DNA from: Tsuneonella troitsensis
Lineage (GTDB): Bacteria > Pseudomonadota > Alphaproteobacteria > Sphingomonadales > Sphingomonadaceae
Direction of reading: 5' to 3'
NCBI RefSeq assembly: GCF_001441535.1
Contig: NZ_LMAU01000002.1
Location: 496,001 to 560,000 of the forward strand
Length of the DNA stretch: 64,000 nucleotides
The position numbers and the translations under genes are program-made. Of this stretch, positions 42,087 through 49,634 are shown piece by piece. Below the pieces are notes generated by a model that was given only the letters and a program-made list of their open reading frames with translations, was not told the DNA's origin and ran no database searches. How positions within the stretch are numbered: the stretch's first letter is position 1; every line of letters begins with the position of its first letter.

Positions 42087-42893
42087 GTGCGCGCCATCGC
42101 GCTTTTCCTCGCCTCGCTGGCGGCGCTGTTCGCGTCGCCGGCGTTGGCGCAGGAGTTCCCTCCCCTGACCGGCCGGGTGGTCGACCTCGCCGACGTCATC
42201 CCTGCGGACGTCGAAGCTTCGCTCGACGCTAAGCTGTCGGCGTTCGAGACGCGCACACAGCGGCAGTTCGTGGTCGCCACGGTGCCCAGTCTCGAGGGAT
42301 ACGAGATCTCCGACTACGGATACCGCCTCGGCCGCAGCTGGGGCATCGGCGACGAGGAGCGCAACGACGGGGTCATCCTGCTCGTCGCGCCCAACGACCG
42401 GAAGGTGCGGATCGAGGTCGGCTACGGTCTCGAGCCTTACCTGACCGACGGTTATTCCACGCTGATCGTGCAGAACACCATCCTGCCGGCCTTCAAGGCG
42501 GGCGACATGCCCGGCGGCATCGTCGCCGGGGCGGACGCGATCATCAAGCAGCTCGAACTGCCCGCCGAGGAGGCCGCACGCGTGGCCCAGCAGGCGGAAC
42601 TGCAGGCTGCCGAGAGCGACGGCGGTTTTCCGATCGGCGGAATCATCTGGCTGGTCTTCATCGTGTTCTTCTTCATCCTGCCGCTGTTCCGCGGACGGCG
42701 CCGCGGCGGGCGCCACAATGGGACGCTGACCGGCAACGTGGTGGGTGACATCATCCTGTGGGAAGCCGGCAAGGCGATCGCGCGCGGCGGCTCGAGCGGC
42801 GGCGGCTGGGGTGGCGGCGGCGGCTTCGGCGGCGGCGGATTTTCCGGCGGCGGCGGCAGCTTCGGCGGCGGCGGCGCGTCGGGCGGATGGTAG
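42087..42893 (+). CDS. TPM-domain protein, YgcG-like, with glycine-rich tail
   Basis: 268 residues from GTG 42087. Signal peptide ending ASPALAQ, a periplasmic TPM phosphatase-like domain (LTGRVVDLADVIPADVEASL, RNDGVILLVAPNDRKVRIEVGYGLE), one membrane segment (GGIIWLVFIVFFFILPLF) and a highly glycine-rich, serine-punctuated tail. This is the YgcG architecture. It is 9 bases after lemA, so the two are probably co-transcribed. Confidence 0.88.
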   Translation: MRAIALFLASLAALFASPALAQEFPPLTGRVVDLADVIPADVEASLDAKLSAFETRTQRQFVVATVPSLEGYEISDYGYRLGRSWGIGDEERNDGVILLVAPNDRKVRIEVGYGLEPYLTDGYSTLIVQNTILPAFKAGDMPGGIVAGADAIIKQLELPAEEAARVAQQAELQAAESDGGFPIGGIIWLVFIVFFFILPLFRGRRRGGRHNGTLTGNVVGDIILWEAGKAIARGGSSGGGWGGGGGFGGGGFSGGGGSFGGGGASGGW

Positions 42894-42906
42894 TCGGGGT
42901 CTGGTG

Positions 42907-43581
42907 ATGGGCTATCTGAACGACGCAGAGCACAAGCTGGTCTCCGCTGCGGTCGCCGCCGCGGAGGAGCAAACCGCGGGCGAGATCGTGACCGTCCTGG
43001 CCGAGCGGTCGGACGGCTACAGCGACATCCAGCTCGGCTGGGCGATCCTGGCGTCGACCGCCTCGCTGGCCTTCCTGGCGCTGTTCCCAGACTTCTACCT
43101 TGCCAAGGTGGACCTGCTTCTGGGCGGCTGGAACCACGACTGGCACCCGCAGGCCGTACTGTCGCTCGCGCTGGCCCTGGTGGTGGTGAAATTCGTATCA
43201 GTGTGGGCGATCCAGTTCTGGCAGCCGCTCAAGTTCTTCCTCATCCCTCCGCCGGTGAAAAAGGCCCGCGTGCGCGAAGCCGCGGTGCGCAAGTTCAAGG
43301 TCGGTGCCGAACGGCGCACGCATGGGCGAACCGGGGTCCTGATCTACCTGTCGATGCGCGAGCACCGGGCGGAGATCGTCGCGGACGAGGAGATCGCCAC
43401 AAAGGTTTCGGCCGATGTTTGGGGCGGCGCGATGGCCGACATGCTGGTCCACATCCGCGAAGGGCGCGTGGCCGAAGGGCTCGCCGTAGGGATCGCCGAC
43501 GTCGGCGCGGTGCTGGCCGAGCACTTCCCGCGCCACGAAAACGACGTGAACGAACTGCCCGACCGGCTCATCGAAGTATGA
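42907..43581 (+). CDS. TPM-domain membrane protein
   Basis: 224 residues. An N-terminal domain (YLNDAEHKLVSAAVAAAEEQT) leads to two hydrophobic segments (about residues 40-60 and 80-105) and a second TPM-like part (KFKVGAERRTHGRTGVLIYL, EHRAEIVADEEIATKV). It resembles the second TPM protein often encoded next to LemA and YgcG-type genes. GTG 42904 is an adjacent alternative start. It overlaps the nudix gene as ATGA. Confidence 0.82.
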   Translation: MGYLNDAEHKLVSAAVAAAEEQTAGEIVTVLAERSDGYSDIQLGWAILASTASLAFLALFPDFYLAKVDLLLGGWNHDWHPQAVLSLALALVVVKFVSVWAIQFWQPLKFFLIPPPVKKARVREAAVRKFKVGAERRTHGRTGVLIYLSMREHRAEIVADEEIATKVSADVWGGAMADMLVHIREGRVAEGLAVGIADVGAVLAEHFPRHENDVNELPDRLIEV

Positions 43582-44105
43582 CGGTCGATCACGCGGTAGT
43601 TGAGGAGACCGTCTGGGAAGGCCGCTACATTGCCGCCAAGCGCAAGGGGCGCTGGGAATACGTCAGCCGGGTTCGCGGCATCCGCGCGGCGGTGATCCTT
43701 GCGGTCGAGGACGGGCACGTGCTGCTCGTCGAGCAATTCCGCGAGCCGCTCGGCAAGGTCTGCCTCGAACTGCCTGCGGGGCTGGTCGGCGACCAGGACG
43801 ATCCCGACGAACAGGTGCTCGATGCGGCGGGCCGCGAGCTGGAAGAGGAAACCGGCTGGAAGGCCGAAAGCCTCGAAAGCCTGGGCGAATTCTACAGCTC
43901 GCCGGGCATGGTGAGCGAAAGCTTCACCCTCGTCCGCGCGTCGGGCCTTCGGCAGACAGGCGTCGGCGGGGGCACCGACGGAGAGGACATCACGGTCTAC
44001 CGGGTCCCTCTTGCCGAGCTTTCGGTTTTCGTCGAGGAACGCAGAAACGCGGGCGTCGGGATCGACGTTCGAATAATGGGTCTGCTTCTGGCAGGCGAAT
44101 TCTGA
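43578..44105 (+). CDS. NUDIX hydrolase, ADP-ribose pyrophosphatase-like
   Basis: 175 residues. The nudix box is visible with AAGRELEEETGW following GDQDDPDEQVLD, about residues 72-95. Upstream RAAVILAVEDGHVLLVEQFREPLG is the usual core for ADP-ribose or ADP-sugar pyrophosphatases. It cleaves nucleoside diphosphates linked to another moiety. The exact substrate is unassigned. ATG 43578 overlaps the upstream stop. Confidence 0.88.
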   Translation: MTVDHAVVEETVWEGRYIAAKRKGRWEYVSRVRGIRAAVILAVEDGHVLLVEQFREPLGKVCLELPAGLVGDQDDPDEQVLDAAGRELEEETGWKAESLESLGEFYSSPGMVSESFTLVRASGLRQTGVGGGTDGEDITVYRVPLAELSVFVEERRNAGVGIDVRIMGLLLAGEF

Positions 44106-44116
44106 CGGAGACGGAC

Positions 44117-44899
44117 ATGGCTGGACGGGTGGCGGGCAAGCTGGCGCTGGTGACTGGTGCGGCGCAGGGACTCGGCGCGGCGCACTGCCAGACCCTCGCC
44201 CGCGAAGGCGCGCGGGTGCTGTGCACCGACATCAATGGCGCAGGTGCACAAGCGACCGCGGCCGCGATCGACGCGGCGCACGGCGCAGGCACGGCCTTCG
44301 CCATGCAGCACGACGTGACGAGCCCGAAAGACTGGGACGCCGCGATCGAGATGGCGCGGGACAAGCTCGGCGGCCTGTCGGTCCTCGTCAACAACGCCGG
44401 GGTCGGCGTGCGCGGGAATATCGAGACCTGCACTCTGGAGGAATGGCGGCGCGGCTTCGCGATCAACGTGGAGAGCGTGTTCCTCGGCTGCCAGAAGGCG
44501 CTGCCGCTGATGAAGGACAACCAGCCCGGTTCGATCGTTAACATCAGCTCGATCGCGGGGCTGATCGCCAGCGACACGATGCCCGGCTACAACGCCAGCA
44601 AGGCGGCGGTGTGGATGCTGTCGAAGTCGGTCGCGCTCTATTGCGGCAAGATGGGTTGGAACATCCGCTGCAACTCGGTGCATCCGACTTTCGTGGACAC
44701 GCCGATCCTAGACGGGATGGTGGCGAGCACGGGGCGCGAGAAGAGCGTGATCATGGACAAGCTGGCCCGTCAGATACCGCTCAAGCGGGTGGGCGAACCG
44801 CGCGAGATCGCCGATGGGGTGCTGTTCCTCGCCAGCGACGAGAGCAGCTTCATGACCGGTGCCGAGCTCAAGCTCGACGGCGGCATCAGCGCGATGTGA
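44117..44899 (+). CDS. Short-chain dehydrogenase/reductase
   Basis: 260 residues, classical SDR. Cofactor motif TGAAQGLG, NNAG at about residue 95, catalytic Ser in NISSIAG and YNASK. The C-terminal part (TGAELKLDGGISAM) is typical. The acidic residue after strand 2 (CTDING) suggests NAD preference (family rule). The substrate is unknown, though the VNNAGVGVRGN and HPTFVDTP stretches resemble cyclopentanol or 3-alpha-hydroxysteroid type enzymes. Confidence 0.88.
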   Translation: MAGRVAGKLALVTGAAQGLGAAHCQTLAREGARVLCTDINGAGAQATAAAIDAAHGAGTAFAMQHDVTSPKDWDAAIEMARDKLGGLSVLVNNAGVGVRGNIETCTLEEWRRGFAINVESVFLGCQKALPLMKDNQPGSIVNISSIAGLIASDTMPGYNASKAAVWMLSKSVALYCGKMGWNIRCNSVHPTFVDTPILDGMVASTGREKSVIMDKLARQIPLKRVGEPREIADGVLFLASDESSFMTGAELKLDGGISAM

Positions 44900-44916
44900 G
44901 TCTTTGAGAGAATAAA

Positions 44917-44945
44917 GGGGGGCGCGGATACCCTCCGCGCCCTCC
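44917..44945 (-). terminator. Intrinsic terminator of pspC between convergent genes
   Basis: A nine-pair stem GGGCGCGGA/TCCGCGCCC with loop TACCC, extended by G-rich/C-rich flanks. On the minus strand it is followed by CTTTATTCTC, so it suits termination of the PspC gene. On the plus strand it may also slow the SDR transcript. Confidence 0.6.
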
Positions 44946-45164
44946 TCAGTCGGCGATCAGCGCGATCGCCAGGTAGACCAGCAGCAGCGAACCGAAGCCG
45001 AGGACCGTTCCGGCCACGAAGGCCACGCGAACGATCATGGGGTCGATATCGAAGTGCCGGGCGATGCCGGCGCAGACACCGAAAACCTTGGCGTTGCTCC
45101 GATCGAGGTGGAAGCCCTGCTTGACCGGGGTCACGTCAGGACGGGGATTGTCGAGGCCGTTCAT
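44946..45164 (-). CDS. PspC domain protein
   Basis: 72 residues. FHLDRSNAKVFGVCAGIARHFDIDP then VRVAFVAGTVLGFGSLLLVYLAIALIAD is the PspC pattern: a short cytoplasmic part and one long hydrophobic segment. PspC is a membrane sensor partner in the phage-shock response. No pspA or pspF is seen here. Its ATG overlaps the stop of the 41-residue protein upstream (ATGA). Confidence 0.86.
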   Translation of the reverse strand: MNGLDNPRPDVTPVKQGFHLDRSNAKVFGVCAGIARHFDIDPMIVRVAFVAGTVLGFGSLLLVYLAIALIAD

Positions 45165-45286
45165 GCCAGCATGCCGCCGGGGAGGAGCGCGCCCCCGTTG
45201 GCGGGAGCGATCGCAGCCGCGAACATCACGAGGCTGAAGGCAAGCGAGAAGACCGCAGCGGCAGCCTTGTTGTTGAGAATTTCCAT
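45161..45286 (-). CDS. 41-residue membrane peptide preceding PspC
   Basis: Starts at ATG 45286 with GAGGG 8 bases upstream: MEILNNKAAAAVFSLAFSLV onward, one hydrophobic segment and a Gly/Pro-rich end. It is coupled to pspC through an ATGA overlap and so is probably real. I recognise no family; it could be an envelope-stress micropeptide acting with PspC (inference). Confidence 0.62.
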   Translation of the reverse strand: MEILNNKAAAAVFSLAFSLVMFAAAIAPANGGALLPGGMLA

Positions 45287-45514
45287 TGTCGTTTCCCTCT
45301 TCGAGTTGTCCCGGCGGGCCATCCGTCGGATGTCAGCTACTTCGCAAGGGGCGTGCCAATTTCGAAAAACGGCGGAAATCCGCCATTTCGGCAATCGCCG
45401 CGATAAACCCAGGATGAACAACTCGCTCAACATTGGGAAATTTTCCCATCTGTTGGCATCGCGTGTTTGGGCGCTGGCGGGAATGGCTCGGTCGGGCTAT
45501 CCCGAGAGCTTCCA

Positions 45515-46585
45515 ATGGCGCTCGACCGCATTTCTCTGTCCAGCTTTCGCAACCATGCCGCCACTTCGCTCGAAGGCGCGGCCGGGTTCAACCTGCTCGT
45601 AGGCGACAACGGCGCGGGCAAGACCAACGTGCTGGAAGCGCTGTCGCTTCTGGCGCCCGGACGCGGCCTGCGCCGCGCCCCGTTGAACGATATGGCGGGC
45701 GCAGCCGGACCCGGCGGCTTCGGTGTAGGCGCCTCGCTCGTCGCAGGCGGCGAACCCGTGCGGCTGGCGACTTCGACCGATCCCGCGCGCCCCACCCGCC
45801 GTACGGTGCGCATCAACGGTGCCGAAGCGAGCGCGCTGGCGCTGGGCGAGTGGCTCTCGCTCGCATGGCTCACGCCGGCGATGGATGGGTTGTTCCTCGA
45901 CAGTGCGGGCGCACGGCGACGCTGGCTGGACCGGATGGCGGTGGCGCTCGACGCGGCGCACGCTCGCCATGCGGCCCGCTACGAAGCTGCCCTGCGCGAG
46001 CGCAATCGCCTGCTGGCGGGCGACACCGCGCCCGACCCGGTGTGGCTGGACGGTATCGAAGCGCAGATGGCCGAAGCCGGATCCGCGCTGGCCGGCGGCC
46101 GCGTCCGGCTGGTGGAGGCGCTGGTCGGCGAGCTGGAAGCCCTGCCCTCCGAACCGTTCGCCCGACCCGACCTCACGCTCGTGACCGGCGGTGCGCCCGA
46201 TCCCGATGCATGGCGCGCTTCTCGCGGCGCGGACCGAGCTGCGGGCCGTACGCTGGCCGGACCGCATCGCGACGACCTGGGCGTGACGATGGCCGGCAAG
46301 GGTCAGGTTGCCGCGCAATGTTCGACCGGCGAACAGAAGGCCATGCTGATCGCGGTGACACTGGCGCACGCCGCGATTGCCGCACGCGGGCGGGCCAGCG
46401 TGCTGCTGCTCGACGAGGTGGCCGCGCACCTCGACCCGCTGCGCCGCGAAGCTCTGTTCGCGCGGTTGGGAAATCACGAATTGCAGGTCTGGTTCACCGG
46501 TACCGAGACAGCGCCGTTCCAGCCCGTGCTTCGCAAAACGGCGGTCTGGCGAGTGGTCGGCGGGTCGGCCGCGCGGGAAAGCTAG
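45515..46585 (+). CDS. recF: DNA replication and repair protein RecF
   Basis: 356 residues. Walker A is VGDNGAGKTNVLEAL near residue 33, the signature motif STGEQKAMLIAV (about 275) and Walker B VLLLDEVAAHLD (about 305). RecF binds single-strand gaps and helps load RecA. The start ATG 45515 precedes the family N-terminus LDRISLSSFRNH. It ends in a CTAG palindrome shared with the convergent gene's stop. Confidence 0.94.
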   Translation: MALDRISLSSFRNHAATSLEGAAGFNLLVGDNGAGKTNVLEALSLLAPGRGLRRAPLNDMAGAAGPGGFGVGASLVAGGEPVRLATSTDPARPTRRTVRINGAEASALALGEWLSLAWLTPAMDGLFLDSAGARRRWLDRMAVALDAAHARHAARYEAALRERNRLLAGDTAPDPVWLDGIEAQMAEAGSALAGGRVRLVEALVGELEALPSEPFARPDLTLVTGGAPDPDAWRASRGADRAAGRTLAGPHRDDLGVTMAGKGQVAAQCSTGEQKAMLIAVTLAHAAIAARGRASVLLLDEVAAHLDPLRREALFARLGNHELQVWFTGTETAPFQPVLRKTAVWRVVGGSAARES

Positions 46586-46878
46586 GCGGCTTCGGGCACC
46601 CGGTCCGCACAATCGGCGCAGGCTTCGCCAAGGCCCGCATTCTTCGATGCCATGCGCTCCTTCGAAGCCGCAACCGCAGGGCTTTTTGCCCGCCCCATGC
46701 TCCAGTTCGCCTGCATCCGCACTTGCGGGTTCGGCGCGCACCAGATTTCGCCAGTCGCGTCGAGCGCGGTGATCCACAGCAGGTTATGCTCTGGCCCGTA
46801 GTCGATCAGGCCGATCGCCAGCCCATCCCCCTTGTCGAGGACATGGAGCGGGATCGGGGGGTTGAGCTGGGTGAACAT
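46582..46878 (-). CDS. Conserved-looking hypothetical protein
   Basis: 98 residues from ATG 46878, with AAAGGA upstream. The N-terminal part (LHVLDKGDGLAIGLIDYGPE, LLWITALDATGEIWCAPNPQ) looks like a small beta-rich domain, and the C-terminus has CADCADR. I do not recognise the family. No signal or membrane segment. Its stop overlaps that of recF by four bases. Confidence 0.62.
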   Translation of the reverse strand: MFTQLNPPIPLHVLDKGDGLAIGLIDYGPEHNLLWITALDATGEIWCAPNPQVRMQANWSMGRAKSPAVAASKERMASKNAGLGEACADCADRVPEAA

Positions 46879-46939
46879 GGAAACGTCCTTTCAGCCGCTC
46901 AACCGAGCGGGAAAGGGTCCGTTCCGCACTTGCGCAATG

Positions 46940-47194
46940 TCAGGTTCGGTCGGCGAGCTTCGCTTCGAGCGCTGCAATGCGTGCCGCGAGCTTGTCGCCG
47001 TCTTCGCGCGCGCGGGCGGCCATGTCCTTCACCGCGTCGAATTCCTCGCGGCTGACGAAGTCGATTCCGCCGAATGCCTCGCGCATCCGTTCACGCGCTC
47101 CGTCGCGCGCTTCGCGGGTCATGCCAGCGAAAGTGCCCGCTGCGGCATTGGCCAGCTTGACGAGATCGGCGACGATGGGGTTTTCGCTTTGCAT
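46940..47194 (-). CDS. ubiK: UbiK-type accessory protein (BMFP/DUF526)
   Basis: 84 residues. N-terminal helix NPIVADLVKLANAAAGTFAGM and a coiled-coil C-terminus REEFDAVKDMAARAREDGDKL with IAALEAKLA match the BMFP/UbiK family, which assists ubiquinone synthesis in E. coli. The family assignment is good. The ubiquinone role here is by analogy. Confidence 0.8.
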   Translation of the reverse strand: MQSENPIVADLVKLANAAAGTFAGMTREARDGARERMREAFGGIDFVSREEFDAVKDMAARAREDGDKLAARIAALEAKLADRT

Positions 47195-47231
47195 GGGACG
47201 CTATGTGGCTTTGCCCGGTCCGGCCCGCAAG

Positions 47232-47789
47232 TCAGAATTCGTAGCGCTCGACCGCGCCGTTCGCCGGTGCCTCTATCCCGCCGTCGGGATTGAGTTCGAG
47301 AAACTGCCAGTTGAGCACCGTCGCGAACAGGATCCACGCAAGGTAGGGGAGCAGCAGGACCGCCGCCATCTTCCTCACCCGCCAGAACAGCGCAATGGTG
47401 ATGATGACCAGCACGTCGAGCACGGCGATTACGATGAGGGCGTTGCGAATCTCGTGCAGTGCGAAGAACGTGGGCGACCAAGTGAGATTGACGGCGAACT
47501 GCACCACGAAGGCCGCGATAGCGATGCCGCGCCCCCTTGCGCCCCAGGCCGCGCAGACCATCGCCAAAGCGAGGCCCATCATCACGTAAAGTATGGTCCA
47601 GACGATCCCGAACCACATCGGCGGCGGGAAGATCGCCGGCTTGACCAGCGATTCGAACCACATGGTGTCGGCACCGCTGCCCGACAGCCTGCCCGCCAGG
47701 AATCCCAGCAACACGACGAGCGGCACCGTGAATAGCGCCCAGCGAATGAAACTGGCGCGCAACTGTCCGCGGGAGGCGAGAGCGGTCAT
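47232..47789 (-). CDS. tspO: TspO/MBR family protein
   Basis: 185 residues from ATG 47789, with GGAGA upstream. About five membrane helices. Family features: WFESLVKPAIFPPPMWFGIV, WTILYVMMGLALAMV and NLTWSPTFFALHEIRNALI. It is somewhat longer at the N-terminus than the typical 160-residue TspO. These proteins bind porphyrins or cholesterol-like ligands, and in Rhodobacter TspO modulates photosynthesis genes. Confidence 0.88.
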   Translation of the reverse strand: MTALASRGQLRASFIRWALFTVPLVVLLGFLAGRLSGSGADTMWFESLVKPAIFPPPMWFGIVWTILYVMMGLALAMVCAAWGARGRGIAIAAFVVQFAVNLTWSPTFFALHEIRNALIVIAVLDVLVIITIALFWRVRKMAAVLLLPYLAWILFATVLNWQFLELNPDGGIEAPANGAVERYEF

Positions 47790-47799
47790 TGAGTCTCCG

Positions 47800-48585
47800 T
47801 CACGGCGATTCGTCGGCCGGGTTGTGGCCGAGTGCCGATGCGGACGCAACGTTGCCACGTCTCGCGACGACGAGGAACTCCACGTTGCCCTCCGGTCCCG
47901 TAATGGGACTGGGCACGATCCCGTCGACCGCCCAGCCGCTTCCCTCGAGCCAGAGCCGCACTTCGTCGCACACGCGCCGGTGAAGTGCCGGGTCGCGCAC
48001 CACCCCGCCCTTCCCCACTTCCTCGCGCCCCACCTCGAACTGGGGCTTGATCAGCGCGACGAGGCGGCAATCCGGCGCGGCAAGCTCCAGCGGGCGCTCG
48101 AGCACTTTGGCGAGACCGATGAAGGATGCATCGCAGACCACCCAGTTGCACGGGGCATCGATCTGCTGCGCGGTCAGCACCCGCGCGCTCGTCTGCTCGA
48201 GCACCACGACGCGCGGATCCTGCCGCAGCTTCCAGGCGAGTTGGTTCGTGCCCGAATCCACAGCGAATACGCGTGCCGCGCCCTTCTGCAGCAGGACGTC
48301 GGTGAAACCGCCCGTCGAACTGCCGATATCCATCGCGGTCGCGTCGGCGGGGTCGAGCCCGAAGGCGTCGATCGCGTGGGCGAGCTTGATCCCGCCGCGC
48401 GAAACCCACGGATGGTCGCGTCCGCGCACGTCGACCGGGGCGTCTTCGGGCAACTGCTGACCCGGCTTTTCGAGCTTGCGATCCCCTGAGAAAACCAGTC
48501 CCGCCATGACGAGCGCCTGCGCCCGCGAACGGCTTTCCGCCAGTCCGCGATCGACGATGATCTGGTCGAGGCGCTTCTTTCCCAT
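47800..48585 (-). CDS. tlyA: TlyA family rRNA methyltransferase / hemolysin-like protein
   Basis: 261 residues. An N-terminal S4 domain (RLDQIIVDRGLAESRSRAQ) and a FtsJ-like SAM-binding domain (AMDIGSSTGGFTDVLLQKGA, LIKPQFEVGREEVGKGG). TlyA makes 2'-O-methylcytidine in rRNA of mycobacteria; in proteobacteria the role is less certain. ATG 48585 is preferred. It lies 11 bases upstream of tspO on the same strand. Confidence 0.9.
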   Translation of the reverse strand: MGKKRLDQIIVDRGLAESRSRAQALVMAGLVFSGDRKLEKPGQQLPEDAPVDVRGRDHPWVSRGGIKLAHAIDAFGLDPADATAMDIGSSTGGFTDVLLQKGAARVFAVDSGTNQLAWKLRQDPRVVVLEQTSARVLTAQQIDAPCNWVVCDASFIGLAKVLERPLELAAPDCRLVALIKPQFEVGREEVGKGGVVRDPALHRRVCDEVRLWLEGSGWAVDGIVPSPITGPEGNVEFLVVARRGNVASASALGHNPADESP

Positions 48586-48637
48586 GGACCCTTGATCGCC
48601 TAGCGTGCGTTGAACGGCTGTCAAACCGGGAGAAAAC

Positions 48638-49180
48638 ATGCGCTTTCGTGGAAGTATCGCTGTCATCGCCTGCATCGGCGCCGCCTCGTGCGCCGCTCCG
48701 GCTCCGAAGCCGACCCCGCCCCCGCCTGTCGCACGCCCTGCCCCGACACCCGCGCCGGTGGCCTCACCAGTGCCGATACCGGCAGACGGCACCTGGATGG
48801 ACGCGCCCCAGACCCCCGGCGACTGGTATTACCGCGCGGCGAGCGGATCGACCGCGGCACTGTTCGGCGATTCGGGTGCGGATGCGCGCTTCGCGGTCAC
48901 CTGCCTGAAGACCGAGCGGCGGATCACCCTGGCGCGGGCCGGAACCGGGACGCAGACCGTGCCCATGCGGATTCGCACCGAAACTGCCGACCGCGCGCTG
49001 ACTGCGAACGCGCAATCGGGCACCCTGCCGTCGATCATCGCCAGCCTGTCGCCCACCGACCCGCTTCTAGATGCGATCGCTTTCTCGAAGGGGCGCTTTG
49101 CCGTCGAAGTGCCCGGACAATCGGCACTTTACCTGCCGACTTGGCCGGAAATCACGCGGGTGATCGAAGACTGTCGCTGA
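48638..49180 (+). CDS. Lipoprotein with proline-rich linker
   Basis: 180 residues. The signal peptide ends with IGAASCAAP (lipobox Cys18), followed by a long Pro/Ala linker and a globular C-terminal domain (DWYYRAASGSTAALFG, FAVTCLKTERRITLARAG, RFAVEVPGQSALYLPTWPEI). No family recognised. The linker suggests a domain projecting away from the membrane. Confidence 0.75.
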   Translation: MRFRGSIAVIACIGAASCAAPAPKPTPPPPVARPAPTPAPVASPVPIPADGTWMDAPQTPGDWYYRAASGSTAALFGDSGADARFAVTCLKTERRITLARAGTGTQTVPMRIRTETADRALTANAQSGTLPSIIASLSPTDPLLDAIAFSKGRFAVEVPGQSALYLPTWPEITRVIEDCR

Positions 49181-49186
49181 TACGAA

Positions 49187-49210
49187 AAAGGCCCGCCTGT
49201 CCAGCGAGCC
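49187..49210 (-). terminator. Orphan minus-strand intrinsic terminator
   Basis: On the minus strand the stem GGCTCGC/GCGGGCC (six pairs and one mismatch, seven-base loop) is followed by TTTTT. No annotated minus-strand gene lies directly upstream (the next is beyond ilvE), so it points to an undetected transcript in 49211-49634. Confidence 0.45.
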
Positions 49211-49365
49211 CGAAGTGTCGATACTGACAGTGAAAAACTTATTTTCAAGACTTGTGTTGCGCGCGCGAAAGACTCACATTCCGGCTTGAGGCCAGCGACC
49301 CACGCGGCTCTCGGCCACCGGTGAAACGGCGGTCTGGCTTTTTAAGCGCGAAAGGAGGTGATCCG

Positions 49366-49422
49366 ATGTCTCATGGTTCAGCAGGGAGGTCGGTGTCGAC
49401 CCTCGCGGAGCATTATCGGTAG
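49366..49422 (+). CDS. Possible 18-codon leader peptide with extended Shine-Dalgarno
   Basis: AAAGGAGGTGATCC (49351-49364) is perfectly complementary to the 3' end of 16S rRNA and ends one base before ATG 49366. The frame encodes MSHGSAGRSVSTLAEHYR. It lacks a run of branched-chain codons, so it is not a classical attenuator for the downstream ilvE. It may be a leader peptide, or the same site may belong to a minus-strand RNA carrying a 16S-like 3' end. Nothing else in this 454-base gap looks like a protein gene. Confidence 0.35.
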   Translation: MSHGSAGRSVSTLAEHYR

Positions 49423-49452
49423 ATCCTACTTTTGCCGATAGAGGCTTCGTGG

Positions 49453-49469
49453 GCGGCCACACTGGCCGC
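49453..49469 (+). other. Perfect seven-pair hairpin upstream of ilvE
   Basis: GCGGCCA/TGGCCGC with loop CAC, lying between the small reading frame and the stronger hairpin at 49482. It could be part of a structured leader. No tRNA or known riboswitch core was recognised. Confidence 0.4.
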
Positions 49470-49481
49470 TGACCATGCGAA

Positions 49482-49516
49482 GGGCGGTTCCTGCAAGCCA
49501 GGAGCCGCCCTTCTCA
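49482..49516 (+). terminator. Long hairpin resembling a terminator or attenuator before ilvE
   Basis: A twelve-pair stem GGGCGGTTCCTG/CAGGAGCCGCCC (one G-U pair) with a five-base loop, followed by TTCTCATAT. The U-tract is poor. It lies 119 bases before the ilvE start and after the small reading frame at 49366, so it may end or attenuate a leader transcript. Confidence 0.5.
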
Positions 49517-49634
49517 TATCCGGCAACGACACGCGCTGAGACAACCGCGCAAGCTGCGCCTGCCCGCCAGTCTTTAGTCGCCGCAATCTCGCTTCGCTTG
49601 CACCGCGACGCCGGTCGCCCTAACCGCACGCACC

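Noticed and set aside
47786-48409. 207-codon minus-strand frame within tlyA
   Set aside because: Same strand but a different frame from tlyA, which has complete S4 and SAM motifs.
49274-49462. 62-codon minus-strand frame across the 16S-like segment
   Set aside because: GTG start without a ribosome site, and composition gives no protein-like pattern; a non-coding RNA is the better reading if this strand is transcribed.
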